Source: Bacteroidota bacterium (GTDB taxonomy: Bacteria; Bacteroidota; Bacteroidia; JAHEXY01). Taken from it: a stretch of DNA of 64,000 bases. Shown here piece after piece: positions 27,101 to 35,968 of this stretch. The stretch spans positions 62,001 to 126,000 of the forward strand of contig JAHEXY010000003.1 of NCBI GenBank assembly GCA_023251875.1. The letters are read 5' to 3'. The notes under the pieces are model-generated. The model was not told the DNA's origin. It saw nothing but the letters and a program-made list of their open reading frames with translations, and did no database searches. Numbering within the stretch: position 1 is the stretch's first letter; every line of letters starts with the position of its first letter. Position numbers and translations under genes: made by a program.

Positions 27101-30100
27101 ATTCTTTTCCATACAATACTTTATCACTTTCCAGTCCTTCATCAAAAGTGAGAATTCGTTTTACCCTTATTCCCCCACCTTTTTTATCATTTACTATAGG
27201 AATACGGAGGTATGAATATTCTTCATTTACTGAAAGGCATTCATTTTCACCGCTTATTTCAAAAACATCAGTCATTTCTTCAAGCATTTCATATAATAAA
27301 GATGTTGCATCACTTAAATCAAAATTCTGAAATGAACAAGCGCTAACATCAAAACCATTATGCTGTGTATAATAATTATCAAGGCATACTTCTCTCGGGT
27401 TTGTATATTCATCTTCATCTGCAGTACCCAATTTTAAGTATACCCCAGCGGCATCTGACGATACTTCTTCAATATTGACGTAACCCGAAATATATTCTGA
27501 ATTACATTCATCAAGGGCGGGAGTATTGGTTCCCTGAAAACCGTATAAAAATTTAAAATAAATTTTCTGGTCTTTATCTATCAACTCCTTTTGTATTTGA
27601 TCTGCAACTTCTGCATAGTCATCGCTTGTAAGGCCTAATGAATCGAGATTAAGACTATACACATCATCGTTTACACCTGTAACCTCAACTGATTTTTTTA
27701 ATGGCACCATAACCATAGCAAGCCTATCCTGAACATAGCGATAATCATTTTGTTCATACTGTATATGTATTTCTCCACCTGCCGGAAGTTGAATTTGCTT
27801 TAACTGCCAAGCTGCAGGATCAAACGAAGAAGACGGATCTTGATCCAACCATTGAAACATATTTTCATATTTATTTTCACCATCTTCTTGATAATATCCC
27901 CAACGGTCGCACAGAAAATTAGAATACGAAGGTGTTTGATTCAATGCCGGGCTGTTTCCATAGTCGTCTAAAGAAGTATATTGTGATGGGTAGGTTCCAT
28001 TTGCCGGATATGTATACGTAAATGTATAAGGGTTTACCCTTGCATTATGCGTATTTTCAGCTTCAACCCAAACGTTTTTTAAAGTAAGTTTTCCGGTACC
28101 ATCGGCTGATGATATGGTATTAGGTTGGCCGGGCCACAGCGAATAATCATATTTAAAATAAACCCTCTTTATTACTTCGTTTGAAATGGTACCGTCAGGA
28201 TTTTTAACATATAAATATATGCTATCCAATTTTTGGAGTTTATTGGCCGATGAAGAATATGTAGCATCAAAGTAATCTTGTTTTATTGCTTCGTAAAAAC
28301 CAGATTCATTAGATGTAGATGCTTGTTTTGCTTCCACTCCATCATTACGATCTGATGTATAAAAAAATGCAATATGAGTTTTAGTATCTATAGAAGAAGT
28401 ATAATAAACTTCTCGTTGGCCGGTGCTAACAAAACCCATATCGTCATTCATATCTGATAACTGGCCTTTGTTATATAGTAATCCACTGTATGGAATGCGC
28501 CATTGATAAAAATTTCCTCCTGTTTTACTGCCTGATCCATTTCCTATTTGCTGGCGATAATTAAATTTTACATATCCACCAAAATCATCACTGCTTGGTC
28601 CATCCCATGTACGATCAACATAATCAGGAGTTGTAATTTCTGTCAATAAAAAATTGGCTGCATAGGCATTATGATCTTCTGTCCCTACTTTTTTTAGTGC
28701 AGCATCACTTTCTACGTCTGATTTATAGGCTATACTATTATGATCAAGCGTTACATTAGCATCTGTAGTTGATACTCCAAACTGAAGATTCATTTCATTG
28801 CGAGAATACACCGGCAAGCCATATACATAACGTAATCCGGTATTATTATACACAGCTATTTCCCCTAGTCCATCTTGTATTTCAGTGCCACTCCTATCAA
28901 TCCACTGATCAATTGAATCGCTAAGAGAATAGCTGTTATAAGCTTTTCCCGATACATCTGATTCTGACATTTCCACATTGGTATGGGATATAATAAATGA
29001 AGAACGGGCTATGCGATCTTCATTACTCGTTGAAGTTTTTTCAATAGCACTTGGAATTTTAAATTCATACTCCATAAGCCCTGGAGTAGATTTTGTTTGA
29101 TTCATAGATGCTTGTTCAGCTTCTTCCGTTCCAAAATCTGCATTCATTACTTGATCACCTTCAAAAGCAGCATAAAAAGCTTCGTCACCATCTGCATTAA
29201 AAGTATAACCATCATCTCCGTAGCCACTTACTTCTAAGCTATTATAACTTCCACCAATATCACCACCCGGCCCAATGTTCATACCTGCTTCTAATTCAAG
29301 GCCTAATTGTCCACTAAAGGTTTCGCTTTTTTTAGCATTAGGATGAAAGTGTCCTGCATTGCGGCTGTAAAAACGAAATGAGCCACCTAATCCTTCTGCA
29401 GATACATTAAATATATCAGGCTGGCTGTATGGAATGGACATATAGTAATTGCGCTTATTAAAAGGTGTTTCTTTTTCCAAAACATAATCCATAATATCTT
29501 CATCACCGGCACCGGCACTATAGAGATAGCCATAATGTTTAAGACTTTCTTCTGTAGTGGGAGCCTGCATTGTAAATGTGCCAAATAGAGTTGCACATTC
29601 ACCGCCTGCAGGTATAAAAGAAACATCTACCTGGCCAGATAAAGTAAATCTTGCAGATACTCCTGTATATGACATTGTATTGGTTGGTCTCGAATACATA
29701 TTGTAGCTACTTGACAAAAACTGGCTTGAATTAAGTGCTCTTGACAAAGGAGAGCTTGTATTATCGAGCAAACGAACTGTTTTTTCCGATTTAACAGGAG
29801 CCTCACTTTCAGCCTTTGTGTTATTCTTAATAGCAGAAGCCAATATTGCACCCGGATTAACTGAATAGCTCCAACTGCCCTTATTATAATCTTGAAACGT
29901 ATAACCAAGAGAATACATACCTAAGGTAAAACCTACATAAGGTGTAGTGATCAATGAAAAACCTTTATAACTATTAAATTGCAACTGCGTGTTAATGGAG
30001 AGATCAAGAGGAATATCAACACCAAAAAGTTCTAAATCTTCAAATCCATACGAAGCGCCAATTCCTGCAGTCCAATTAGCAGGCACTTGATTATAATGAG

Positions 30101-30461
30101 TTACTTCCAATCCATTAACATCATCAGGAACGCCACGCACATTGCGAGAAATAGACCCAGGGTTAAGCGACCATCCATCGCCAACCCATGAAGCCTCCTG
30201 TGTAGGAGATGAGCCACTATGGTATGACATTGATAAGGCATAACTACCTCCATCAGGGCCTGGAATTTCTATTATTGGAAGATTATATGTAAATGTCCCA
30301 TTAAAATTATCAACCATATTATTAGCTGTAACCGACTCAAAGCCTGAAAAATCAGGAGCGATTGGGCCACCGGTTGAAGCGAAAGAAATAGAAGGGAAAA
30401 ATAATTGATTTACAAATGCAATTAATAAAATCAATGCAATTGGCTTAGTAAATATTTTCAT
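24123..30461 (-). CDS. Giant secreted SpvB/TcB-like shell protein, partner of the RHS protein
   Basis: The 2112-residue protein has a signal peptide (about residues 1-29) followed by GPIAPDFSGFESVTANNMVDNFNGTFTYNLPIIEIPGPDGG and LSMSYHSG...EASWVGDGWSLNPGSISR. This resembles the N-terminal SpvB-like region of TcB and RHS shell proteins. The long middle has repeated beta-rich YD-like segments (LPAGGEIHIQYEQNDYRYVQ). The C-terminus ends in YQYDQEGKLVRKLKETERGIKTTQETQYNIPK, the hallmark found before or within RHS proteins of this phylum. It is the promoter-proximal gene of a 14-kb operon with the RHS gene. A joint cocoon-like structure enclosing the tip of the partner is plausible by analogy with TcB-TcC but not shown. 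Confidence 0.75.
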   Translation of the reverse strand: MKIFTKPIALILLIAFVNQLFFPSISFASTGGPIAPDFSGFESVTANNMVDNFNGTFTYNLPIIEIPGPDGGSYALSMSYHSGSSPTQEASWVGDGWSLNPGSISRNVRGVPDDVNGLEVTHYNQVPANWTAGIGASYGFEDLELFGVDIPLDLSINTQLQFNSYKGFSLITTPYVGFTLGMYSLGYTFQDYNKGSWSYSVNPGAILASAIKNNTKAESEAPVKSEKTVRLLDNTSSPLSRALNSSQFLSSSYNMYSRPTNTMSYTGVSARFTLSGQVDVSFIPAGGECATLFGTFTMQAPTTEESLKHYGYLYSAGAGDEDIMDYVLEKETPFNKRNYYMSIPYSQPDIFNVSAEGLGGSFRFYSRNAGHFHPNAKKSETFSGQLGLELEAGMNIGPGGDIGGSYNSLEVSGYGDDGYTFNADGDEAFYAAFEGDQVMNADFGTEEAEQASMNQTKSTPGLMEYEFKIPSAIEKTSTSNEDRIARSSFIISHTNVEMSESDVSGKAYNSYSLSDSIDQWIDRSGTEIQDGLGEIAVYNNTGLRYVYGLPVYSRNEMNLQFGVSTTDANVTLDHNSIAYKSDVESDAALKKVGTEDHNAYAANFLLTEITTPDYVDRTWDGPSSDDFGGYVKFNYRQQIGNGSGSKTGGNFYQWRIPYSGLLYNKGQLSDMNDDMGFVSTGQREVYYTSSIDTKTHIAFFYTSDRNDGVEAKQASTSNESGFYEAIKQDYFDATYSSSANKLQKLDSIYLYVKNPDGTISNEVIKRVYFKYDYSLWPGQPNTISSADGTGKLTLKNVWVEAENTHNARVNPYTFTYTYPANGTYPSQYTSLDDYGNSPALNQTPSYSNFLCDRWGYYQEDGENKYENMFQWLDQDPSSSFDPAAWQLKQIQLPAGGEIHIQYEQNDYRYVQDRLAMVMVPLKKSVEVTGVNDDVYSLNLDSLGLTSDDYAEVADQIQKELIDKDQKIYFKFLYGFQGTNTPALDECNSEYISGYVNIEEVSSDAAGVYLKLGTADEDEYTNPREVCLDNYYTQHNGFDVSACSFQNFDLSDATSLLYEMLEEMTDVFEISGENECLSVNEEYSYLRIPIVNDKKGGGIRVKRILTFDEGLESDKVLYGKEYIYKTSDGHSSGVATNEPSSGGDESALKTFLLPASDADWTEKAISGDNKEQMEGPIGEYLLPGASVGYSRVVVRNIYEGINNDGFNVSEFYTVKDFPFDGDWNYTNAGGETEYKKGASHTSIDQKQDWLPIYAVLINTFISNLWCSQGYSFIQNNMHGQPKSSATYMGSYANLPSEDNTQLIASSESKYFEPGEPIPVMNKWNDIEKKQLGKQMEVVFESRAVKDQTTDVSAEFDVSVGFLPVPPFSIPFITVIPSLSYIEQELYTHVTTSITKFPVYVKEVKTFHDGVWTTSSNKIFDANTGAPLITESHDDFNGLMLNGSPTAHQGYYYNYSFPAAQQYEDMGGKYIGDGFEVNTADYDDLKIYYLSSGGDYITFQGDICAFADKFAPGDLLAIDFESEGVYFYQSAGINGTTMEIYPVEGFTTIPSTYSGYGISSITIVRSGRPNELATMIGNIIVYGDEKLADNNFSDYKSVKSVDANYITEWNKRKSFAASLTTQMSSGNTASVNYNIPNIHVTGYTGSCDPMNLNVQYVFQADTLVQMRVNDNCIEYLTPGGTFSMDSACGKLIYYPPGAECSPATIECIVFCPGIYPVERIADVITASAKGLSDEWELDNDIASIFDIDMNAVENPFSIASKGKWRAKTSNSYREDISAITDANGRIYNSGIFIDSLDMYNFLYEEANNDTFWLPGVTQTMYSPYGTGMEGENIAGIKKVTKKGYGFTVPYLVADNAAYQSVYHVSFESSTDDGSYLKDEDDFQISESNADYGAGQFGALAEDTAHSGSNSYRLGLESVTKTITMGGGGKMPSYTITLFSYDTTELAFKTIPLDDQIESDGLTVKLWLRVENSDEDPSDLTLNIENTSYPTRNKSISFDKISRVGEWTLYTAKTGAFNASVWSGSITPVIQLKHETQNVLIYVDDIRIQPTTAKATAYIYDPATFKIVTILDDINLGLYYQYDQEGKLVRKLKETERGIKTTQETQYNIPKQDRP

Positions 30462-30770
30462 AGTGTTTCAGTATTAAATTATTTCTCTTTTCGTAACACG
30501 CTGTATTTCAAATTTATACTTCAATAGTAATTTATTATACGATGACGTAATAAAGAAGGTTACATTTAAAATGTGTTTTCTACATATTTGCAAAGCAAAT
30601 AAATCATAATACGATTTACATAATAAATATTTTTTTATAAAATTAGAGATGAAATTGTAAAGTGCTGAGAATGAAAAATAAGAAGAAGAAATAAAAGACT
30701 ATTAGATTGCTGATAATGCCACATTTTTGTAATTTGTTAAACTTTAAATACTCTATAAATTGGTTAATGT
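30462..30770. promoter_or_regulatory. Divergent intergenic region; weak -7 box for the giant-gene operon
   Basis: This 309-bp AT-rich spacer separates the RHS operon from the divergent TPR gene. On the minus strand TAAATTTG (30509-30516) matches the -7 consensus 48 bp before the ATG of the 2112-codon gene, but no TTG is seen at the right distance. No clear consensus is found for the TPR gene. No repeat, RNA gene or small ORF is evident. Confidence 0.35.
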
Positions 30771-31394
30771 ATGAAAGCAATTAAGCTATTCTTTATTCTT
30801 TTGGCTTGTTTAAGCATTCAATTGAATGCTCAAAACACTGTGGATGATAAACTAAAAAAAGCTAATTTAAAGGCAATTGACGGTGATTATGCAGCTGCCA
30901 TAAATTTATATAGCGAAGTAATTACCCAAGATCCAAGAAATGATGATACTTATATAAAAAGAGGAAGTTCTTATTTACAAATTGGTAATTATGATGAAGC
31001 CTTAAAGGACTTTACAAAAGCTATTAAATTGAATCCGGCCAATGCCTCGGCCTATTATAATAGAGCTGTTATTTATACCGATTTAAAAGAATATGGAGAT
31101 GCAATGGCAATTGCAGATTTAAATATGGCTATTGGCCTTGACCCTAATGATGCCTATGCCTATTTAATGAGGGGGTTTGCGTATGCCAATATGGGTAAAA
31201 TGCAAGATGCTTATTGGGATTATGCTGCTGCACTTCAAATTGATCCTGAAGAAACAAAATCCTATTACAATATGGCGGTTGTTACCGGCATTGTAAAAAA
31301 CGAAGAAAAAACCTGTGAGTTTGTATACAATGAAGCAATAGATGGCGATAACCCAATTGCAAAAGCCGTTTTCTTGTCATTCTGTGCAAATTAG
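30771..31394 (+). CDS. Secreted or periplasmic TPR protein
   Basis: The 207-residue protein has a signal peptide (MKAIKLFFILLACLSIQLNAQ) followed by four or more tetratricopeptide repeats. Clear copies are DYAAAINLYSEVITQDPRNDDTYIKRGSSYLQIGNYDEALKDFTKAIKLNPANASAYYNRAVIY, then MAIADLNMAIGLDPNDAYAYLMRGFAYANMGKMQDAYWDYAAALQIDPEE. TPR arrays mediate protein-protein contacts. The C-terminal segment contains two cysteines (KTCEFVY..LSFCAN) that may form a disulfide. The partner is unknown. The gene appears monocistronic and is followed by a 99-bp inverted repeat. Confidence 0.88.
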   Translation: MKAIKLFFILLACLSIQLNAQNTVDDKLKKANLKAIDGDYAAAINLYSEVITQDPRNDDTYIKRGSSYLQIGNYDEALKDFTKAIKLNPANASAYYNRAVIYTDLKEYGDAMAIADLNMAIGLDPNDAYAYLMRGFAYANMGKMQDAYWDYAAALQIDPEETKSYYNMAVVTGIVKNEEKTCEFVYNEAIDGDNPIAKAVFLSFCAN

Positions 31395-31420
31395 TATTTG
31401 AAATTTTTTATCGATGATCT

Positions 31421-31519
31421 CTTAAGGGTAGTTCTAAAAATTATCTTTATTTCTCCTTCTCCCTTGGGAGAAGGTTAGGATGAAGGCATGAAAAATCAAT
31501 TTTTAGAACTGTCCTTAAG
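31421..31519. repeat. Nested inverted repeat containing copy D of the GC-rich palindromic family
   Basis: Outer arms of 22 bp (31421-31442, starting CTTAAGGGTAGTTCTAAAAA, and 31498-31519, ending GAACTGTCCTTAAG) match at 20 of 22 positions. In the centre lies CCTTCTCCCTTGGGAGAAGG (31455-31474), a near-perfect palindrome followed by TTAGGATGAAGGC, which matches the end of the repeat seen inside the asparagine synthase gene. It may also terminate transcription of the TPR gene. Confidence 0.72.
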
Positions 31520-31596
31520 ATACTTCTCTGGTATTTGAAACATAAGTTTCAAGTAATTGTTTTAAGTATAAAAATTCTTATCAATTTATTATTTAA

Positions 31597-33822
31597 ATGG
31601 ACGGTTATAATTTAAAAACCGAATACAGATTAATTTTAGCTATTTTTTTATTCTTCAGTAGCAATTGGGGGTATTCTCAATGTTGTATTCCAATTGCAAA
31701 TACTACAGCAGGAATAAAATATACCTATGTTTTAACCAATGGTACCAATGCTTCGGGTATTGCCTACAACCCTAACTTTAATGTTTATTATGCTGTAATT
31801 GCAGGAAATTCCTCCTATCCACTTGAAACATTTGATGCTTCGGGCAATCCTTTATTTCAAACAACTACTGGTTTTGACTGCCGAGGCTTATGGTGGAACC
31901 CAAATTTAGGCCAACTTGAATCAAATGGATACAATACTTATGGCTTATATAAATTTGATATTAATGGTTCAGGCTATGCAAGCGGTACAGGTTCAACTGT
32001 TTTTACAGGGCAAAAACAACCCAATGTACAAGCCTGCGGAGATTATGATTATGACAACAATGAAATTATTTATTATGGTAATAATTCTATTTATAGGTAT
32101 GATAGAACTACCAATAATTTAATAGGAAGCTATACAATAAGCGGTTTACCCGTTACAAAATCAAGTTTAGATACAACATCTGTTATATATACAGGTTGCT
32201 ACCATTATGAAATTGGGCTCTTAGATTATGTAAATAAGATTGTCTATTTTATTGATAAAAGTACAGGATCATACAGCGGAATGTCAACATTACCAAGTTC
32301 TGCAATTACCAATATGGCTTTTCGATTTTCTTATGCTAATAATCTTGCTTGGCTTTATGATGTGAGTACCAGAACCTGGACGAGTTATCAAATACTCGAT
32401 AAGGCAGGTTCAATTGTTGCATCTACAAGTGTAATTGATGCTGTGTGTGGGCAAAATAATGGATCTTCTACCACCATTCCTACCGGTGGTGCTTCTCCTT
32501 ATACTTATTTATGGAGCGATGGACAAACTACTGCTACAGCTTCTAATTTAGTTGCCGGAATTTATAGTGTTATTATTACTGATGCAAATGGGTGCAATGC
32601 TTTTGATACTATTTCAATTAGTAGTTCAAGTAGTGCAACAATTACCTCAAGTACAATTGATGCATCATGCTCTCAAGCTAATGGGTCAGCTACAGCAACA
32701 CCTTCAGGGGGAACATCTCCATATACTTATTTATGGAATAATGGAGCTTCGACAAGCTCAGCTACCAACCTTGCAGCAGGTACTTATACAGTAATCGTTA
32801 CTGATGCTAATGGCTGTAATGCTTACGATACAATAACGATTAATGATGCAGGAAGTGTTTCTATTACTTCTTCTACGGTTGATGCATCATGTGGGCAGGC
32901 TAATGGATCAGCTACCGTAAGCACAATTGGAGGAACATCACCCTATTCTTATTTATGGAGTGATGGAGCTTTGACAAGCTCAGCTACCAATCTTGCAGCA
33001 GGTACTTATACAGTAATTGTAGCTGATGCAAATGGATGTACTGCTTATGATACAGTAACTATAAATAGTTCCGAGGGTGTAACACTAAATTCAAATTCTG
33101 TTGATGCAACCTGTAATAATGCTGATGGCTCTGCTACAACCAATGCAATTACCGGTGTTTCTCCATTTACTTATTTATGGAACAATGGAGCTTCGACAAG
33201 CTCAGCTACCAACCTTGTAGCAGGTACTTATACAGTAATCGTTACTGATGCTAATGGGTGTATAGCTTATGATACTGTTGCTGTAAATGGAAGCCTTACT
33301 TATGTGAGTGCTGATTTTTATTTTGAGTCTGAAACCTATATTGATAATATTGGAATGAATGTTAATTTTTTTGAAACATCAACTAATGCCACACAATACT
33401 ATTGGGATTTTGGAGATGGATACAGTTCTACGCTAGATAACCCCAATCATACTTTTACTGATACGGGAACCTACCTTATTACTTTTGTTTCAATTGATCA
33501 ATCAGGTTGCACGGATACAATTTTTAATTTTTTAAAGGTAGAAGCAACTTTTAGCTTTTATATTCCTTCCGCATTTTCTGCTAATACTGATAATTTAAAC
33601 GATCTTTTTTCTCCAAAAGGAAACGGTATTAAAAATTATGAAATGAATATTTTTAATCGTTGGGGAAATATTATTTATTCAACAACAAATATTAATTCTG
33701 GCTGGGATGGAAAAATAAATGGCAATAATGTACAAGAAGATTCTTATTTATATAAAATATTTGTTACCGATTACCGCAATAAAAAATATGAATATACAGG
33801 AAGACTTGTTTCTATAAAATAA
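31597..33822 (+). CDS. Secreted SprB-repeat/PKD protein with type B (gliding-associated) sorting domain
   Basis: The 741-residue protein has a weak signal-like N-terminus (LILAIFLFFSSNWGYSQ) and an N-terminal domain of about 270 residues that looks like a beta-propeller. Four SprB repeats of ~70 residues follow (pattern T.(S/D)A.C..ANGSAT..(P/I)GG.SPYTYLW..G..TSSATNL.AGTYTVIVTDANGC), then one PKD domain (QYYWDFGDGYSSTLDNPNHTFTDTGTYLITF). The C-terminal type B T9SS domain is FYIPSAFSANTDNLNDLFSP...YEMNIFNRWGNIIYST...YLYKIFVTDYRNKKYEYTGRLVSIK. Such proteins are adhesins or motility-related surface proteins. SprB repeats 2-4 are very similar at DNA level, pointing to recent duplication or conversion. 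Confidence 0.9.
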   Translation: MDGYNLKTEYRLILAIFLFFSSNWGYSQCCIPIANTTAGIKYTYVLTNGTNASGIAYNPNFNVYYAVIAGNSSYPLETFDASGNPLFQTTTGFDCRGLWWNPNLGQLESNGYNTYGLYKFDINGSGYASGTGSTVFTGQKQPNVQACGDYDYDNNEIIYYGNNSIYRYDRTTNNLIGSYTISGLPVTKSSLDTTSVIYTGCYHYEIGLLDYVNKIVYFIDKSTGSYSGMSTLPSSAITNMAFRFSYANNLAWLYDVSTRTWTSYQILDKAGSIVASTSVIDAVCGQNNGSSTTIPTGGASPYTYLWSDGQTTATASNLVAGIYSVIITDANGCNAFDTISISSSSSATITSSTIDASCSQANGSATATPSGGTSPYTYLWNNGASTSSATNLAAGTYTVIVTDANGCNAYDTITINDAGSVSITSSTVDASCGQANGSATVSTIGGTSPYSYLWSDGALTSSATNLAAGTYTVIVADANGCTAYDTVTINSSEGVTLNSNSVDATCNNADGSATTNAITGVSPFTYLWNNGASTSSATNLVAGTYTVIVTDANGCIAYDTVAVNGSLTYVSADFYFESETYIDNIGMNVNFFETSTNATQYYWDFGDGYSSTLDNPNHTFTDTGTYLITFVSIDQSGCTDTIFNFLKVEATFSFYIPSAFSANTDNLNDLFSPKGNGIKNYEMNIFNRWGNIIYSTTNINSGWDGKINGNNVQEDSYLYKIFVTDYRNKKYEYTGRLVSIK

Positions 33823-33903
33823 GATTACTTCAGAACTATCTAAGCTCAAATTTAGAACAGAAGTAGAAATAAGATATTAGTAGAAGCTAAAATGGAAAAA
33901 TTT

Positions 33904-35820
33904 CTAACCCATATATTTCTTCCACCAATACTGAAATACAATTAATGCCCAAATTTGTACATATACATCACCTAGATTGTTAGAGAACAAACGGGTTTTT
34001 AATTGTTGTACGGCTTCAAGATTAAAAATATTTTGCTCCTGAATAAAGTTATCCGCAAGCAAATCATCCATAATCATAGATTTTAATTCTGTACGAAACC
34101 ACTTGAGTAATGGCACTTCAAAACCATGTTTGGGACGATTGTACAATTCAACCGGCAAGTATTTTCTAAAAGCGTCTTGTAAAATTTTTTTTCGAGCGTG
34201 TTTGTCTATCTTATAACTTTCCGGTAAACCCATTGCAAAATTTACAACTCTATAATCTAAAAATGGTACACGTACTTCTAATCCGTTTTCCATCGACATT
34301 AAATCAACTTTGGTTAGCATATCATTTTCCAATACCAAATGCATATCTGTATACAATACATCATTCATATCTCCATCTTCAGAAATATTATCTAAAATTT
34401 TATTTCTTCGTTTTGAAAATTCATTCCAATCGGGTTTATTATTTAGCATTTGCAAGGCAGCCTCTTGCTCAACAAATGAAGCCCAATGCCAATAGCGATC
34501 TTTTGCAGATAATTTCATTCCTTCACCAAAACGATACAGTTGACGAACCGTATTTCCAAATTTAGAATTTCGCGATTGAGGTAATATCTTCCATAGCGGT
34601 GTTCCCACTTTTACCAATTGAGCAAGTATACCTGCATTTCTTGCTTTCAATTCTGCTGAATGTTTATTATAGCCTGAGAATAATTCATCAGCACCATCAC
34701 CAGAAAGTGCAACAGTTACATGCTTACGCGTATGCATGCTTAGAATGTTTACTGCCAATGCAGACGAATCTGCAAAAGGTTCATCAATATAATCTAGAAC
34801 TTTATGCAAATTGGCAAATAAATCATCGTTGCTAAGTGAGAAAACAGTGTGATTGGTTTTGTATTTATCGGCAACTAGTTTTGCATACTTTGTTTCGTCA
34901 AATAACGGTTCATCTTTATAGCCAATAGAAAACGTGTTAAGTTGCTTGGTGTATTGAGAAGCCAAGGCAACAATAATGGAAGAGTCTATTCCCCCACTTA
35001 AAAAAGTGCCAAGCGGAACATCTGAGATAAGACGGAGTTGAACGGATTCCTCCATTAGTTTTACTAGATTTGATTGAGCTTCATTGTAACTTAAGCCCTC
35101 ATCCCCGGCCCTTCTCCCTTTGGGAGAAGGGAGTGGAATTTCATAGTAAGTTTTATCTCTAATTACTGGTAATTCGTTTAATGGGCCACTTAGATAAATA
35201 TAATGCCCCGGCTTAATTTTTTTTACATTTTTAAAAATAGAATCAGGCCCCGGAATATAATTTAATTGCAAATAATTATAAAAAGAAACTTGATCCATTT
35301 CTTTTTGAATTCCAAAAGCCATTAATGCTTTCATTTCTGATGCAAAAATAAATTTGTCTTCATCTTTGTAATACAACAATGGTTTTATTCCAAAACGATC
35401 ACGGGCTATAAATAAACTTTCTTCTTTTTTATCATAAATGGCAAAGGCAAAAAAACCATTTACTTTTTCAAGAAATGAGGGACCTTCCAATATATAAAGA
35501 TAGAGCAAAACTTCTGTATCTGATGTGGAACGAAATTGAAGTCCTCTTTTTTCAAGAGCTTTCCGATGTTCTGCATAATTATAAAACTCTCCATTAAACA
35601 CAATAGTATAACGGCCATTTTCATCCGAAAAAGGTTGTGCCGCATTATTTGAAACATCTATAATAGCAAGTCGCGAATGACCAAGAGCCACATTTTTATT
35701 TGTATAAACTCCATTACCATCCGGTCCACGTTTATCTAAACATTTTACTGATTGCTCAATATATGCTAAGCTTTTTTTGCCTTTATCTGTAAATGCTATT
35801 ATGCCTGTAATTCCGCACAT
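33904..35820 (-). CDS. asnB: Asparagine synthase (glutamine-hydrolysing) with an in-frame repeat insertion
   Basis: The 638-residue enzyme makes asparagine from aspartate, ATP and glutamine. The N-terminal glutaminase domain starts MCGITGI with nucleophile Cys2, and FNGEFYNYAEHR and RFGIKPLLYY are in place. The synthetase domain has the PP-loop FLSGGIDSS and the LSGDGADELFSGY motif. The protein could also act on other amide acceptors, as such genes are sometimes in surface-polymer clusters, but the neighbours give no such hint. Residues ~229-242 (PLPSPKGRRAGDEG), between the glutaminase domain and the PP-loop, are encoded by the dispersed repeat at 35095-35136 and have no place in ordinary AsnB. 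The reading frame continues intact on both sides. Confidence 0.93.
   Translation of the reverse strand: MCGITGIIAFTDKGKKSLAYIEQSVKCLDKRGPDGNGVYTNKNVALGHSRLAIIDVSNNAAQPFSDENGRYTIVFNGEFYNYAEHRKALEKRGLQFRSTSDTEVLLYLYILEGPSFLEKVNGFFAFAIYDKKEESLFIARDRFGIKPLLYYKDEDKFIFASEMKALMAFGIQKEMDQVSFYNYLQLNYIPGPDSIFKNVKKIKPGHYIYLSGPLNELPVIRDKTYYEIPLPSPKGRRAGDEGLSYNEAQSNLVKLMEESVQLRLISDVPLGTFLSGGIDSSIIVALASQYTKQLNTFSIGYKDEPLFDETKYAKLVADKYKTNHTVFSLSNDDLFANLHKVLDYIDEPFADSSALAVNILSMHTRKHVTVALSGDGADELFSGYNKHSAELKARNAGILAQLVKVGTPLWKILPQSRNSKFGNTVRQLYRFGEGMKLSAKDRYWHWASFVEQEAALQMLNNKPDWNEFSKRRNKILDNISEDGDMNDVLYTDMHLVLENDMLTKVDLMSMENGLEVRVPFLDYRVVNFAMGLPESYKIDKHARKKILQDAFRKYLPVELYNRPKHGFEVPLLKWFRTELKSMIMDDLLADNFIQEQNIFNLEAVQQLKTRLFSNNLGDVYVQIWALIVFQYWWKKYMG
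35095..35136 (-). repeat. In-frame copy C of the GC-rich palindromic repeat, within asnB
   Basis: The copy starts GCCCTCATCCCCGGCC and ends in the palindrome CTTCTCCCTTTGGGAGAAG. It is shorter than copies A and B because it lacks the CCCGAA-TCAAG-TTCGGG module. It encodes a Pro/Gly/Arg-rich insert in an otherwise conserved enzyme. Confidence 0.8.
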
Positions 35821-35899
35821 TTTTTTTGAAAGTTCAATGTTAAAAAGTTTAATTTAGAAGAAATAAATCACAATATTATTTCTTTCGTATTAGAATACA

Positions 35900-35907
35900 A
35901 AAGTATC
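35900..35907 (-). promoter_or_regulatory. Candidate -7 box for asnB
   Basis: On the minus strand TACTTTTG matches TAnnTTTG, 79 bp before the asnB ATG. No TTG is found at the expected -33 distance. Confidence 0.35.
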
Positions 35908-35968
35908 TATTTAAATATTTTATACATTGCATCCCTCGCAAATCTAATCTTTTTAAACTATATTATTT

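Noticed and set aside
16235-30000. Many 60-110-codon ORFs on either strand inside the two giant RHS-type genes
   Set aside because: All are out-of-frame shadows; none has a credible start region or family motif, and none looks like an immunity gene.
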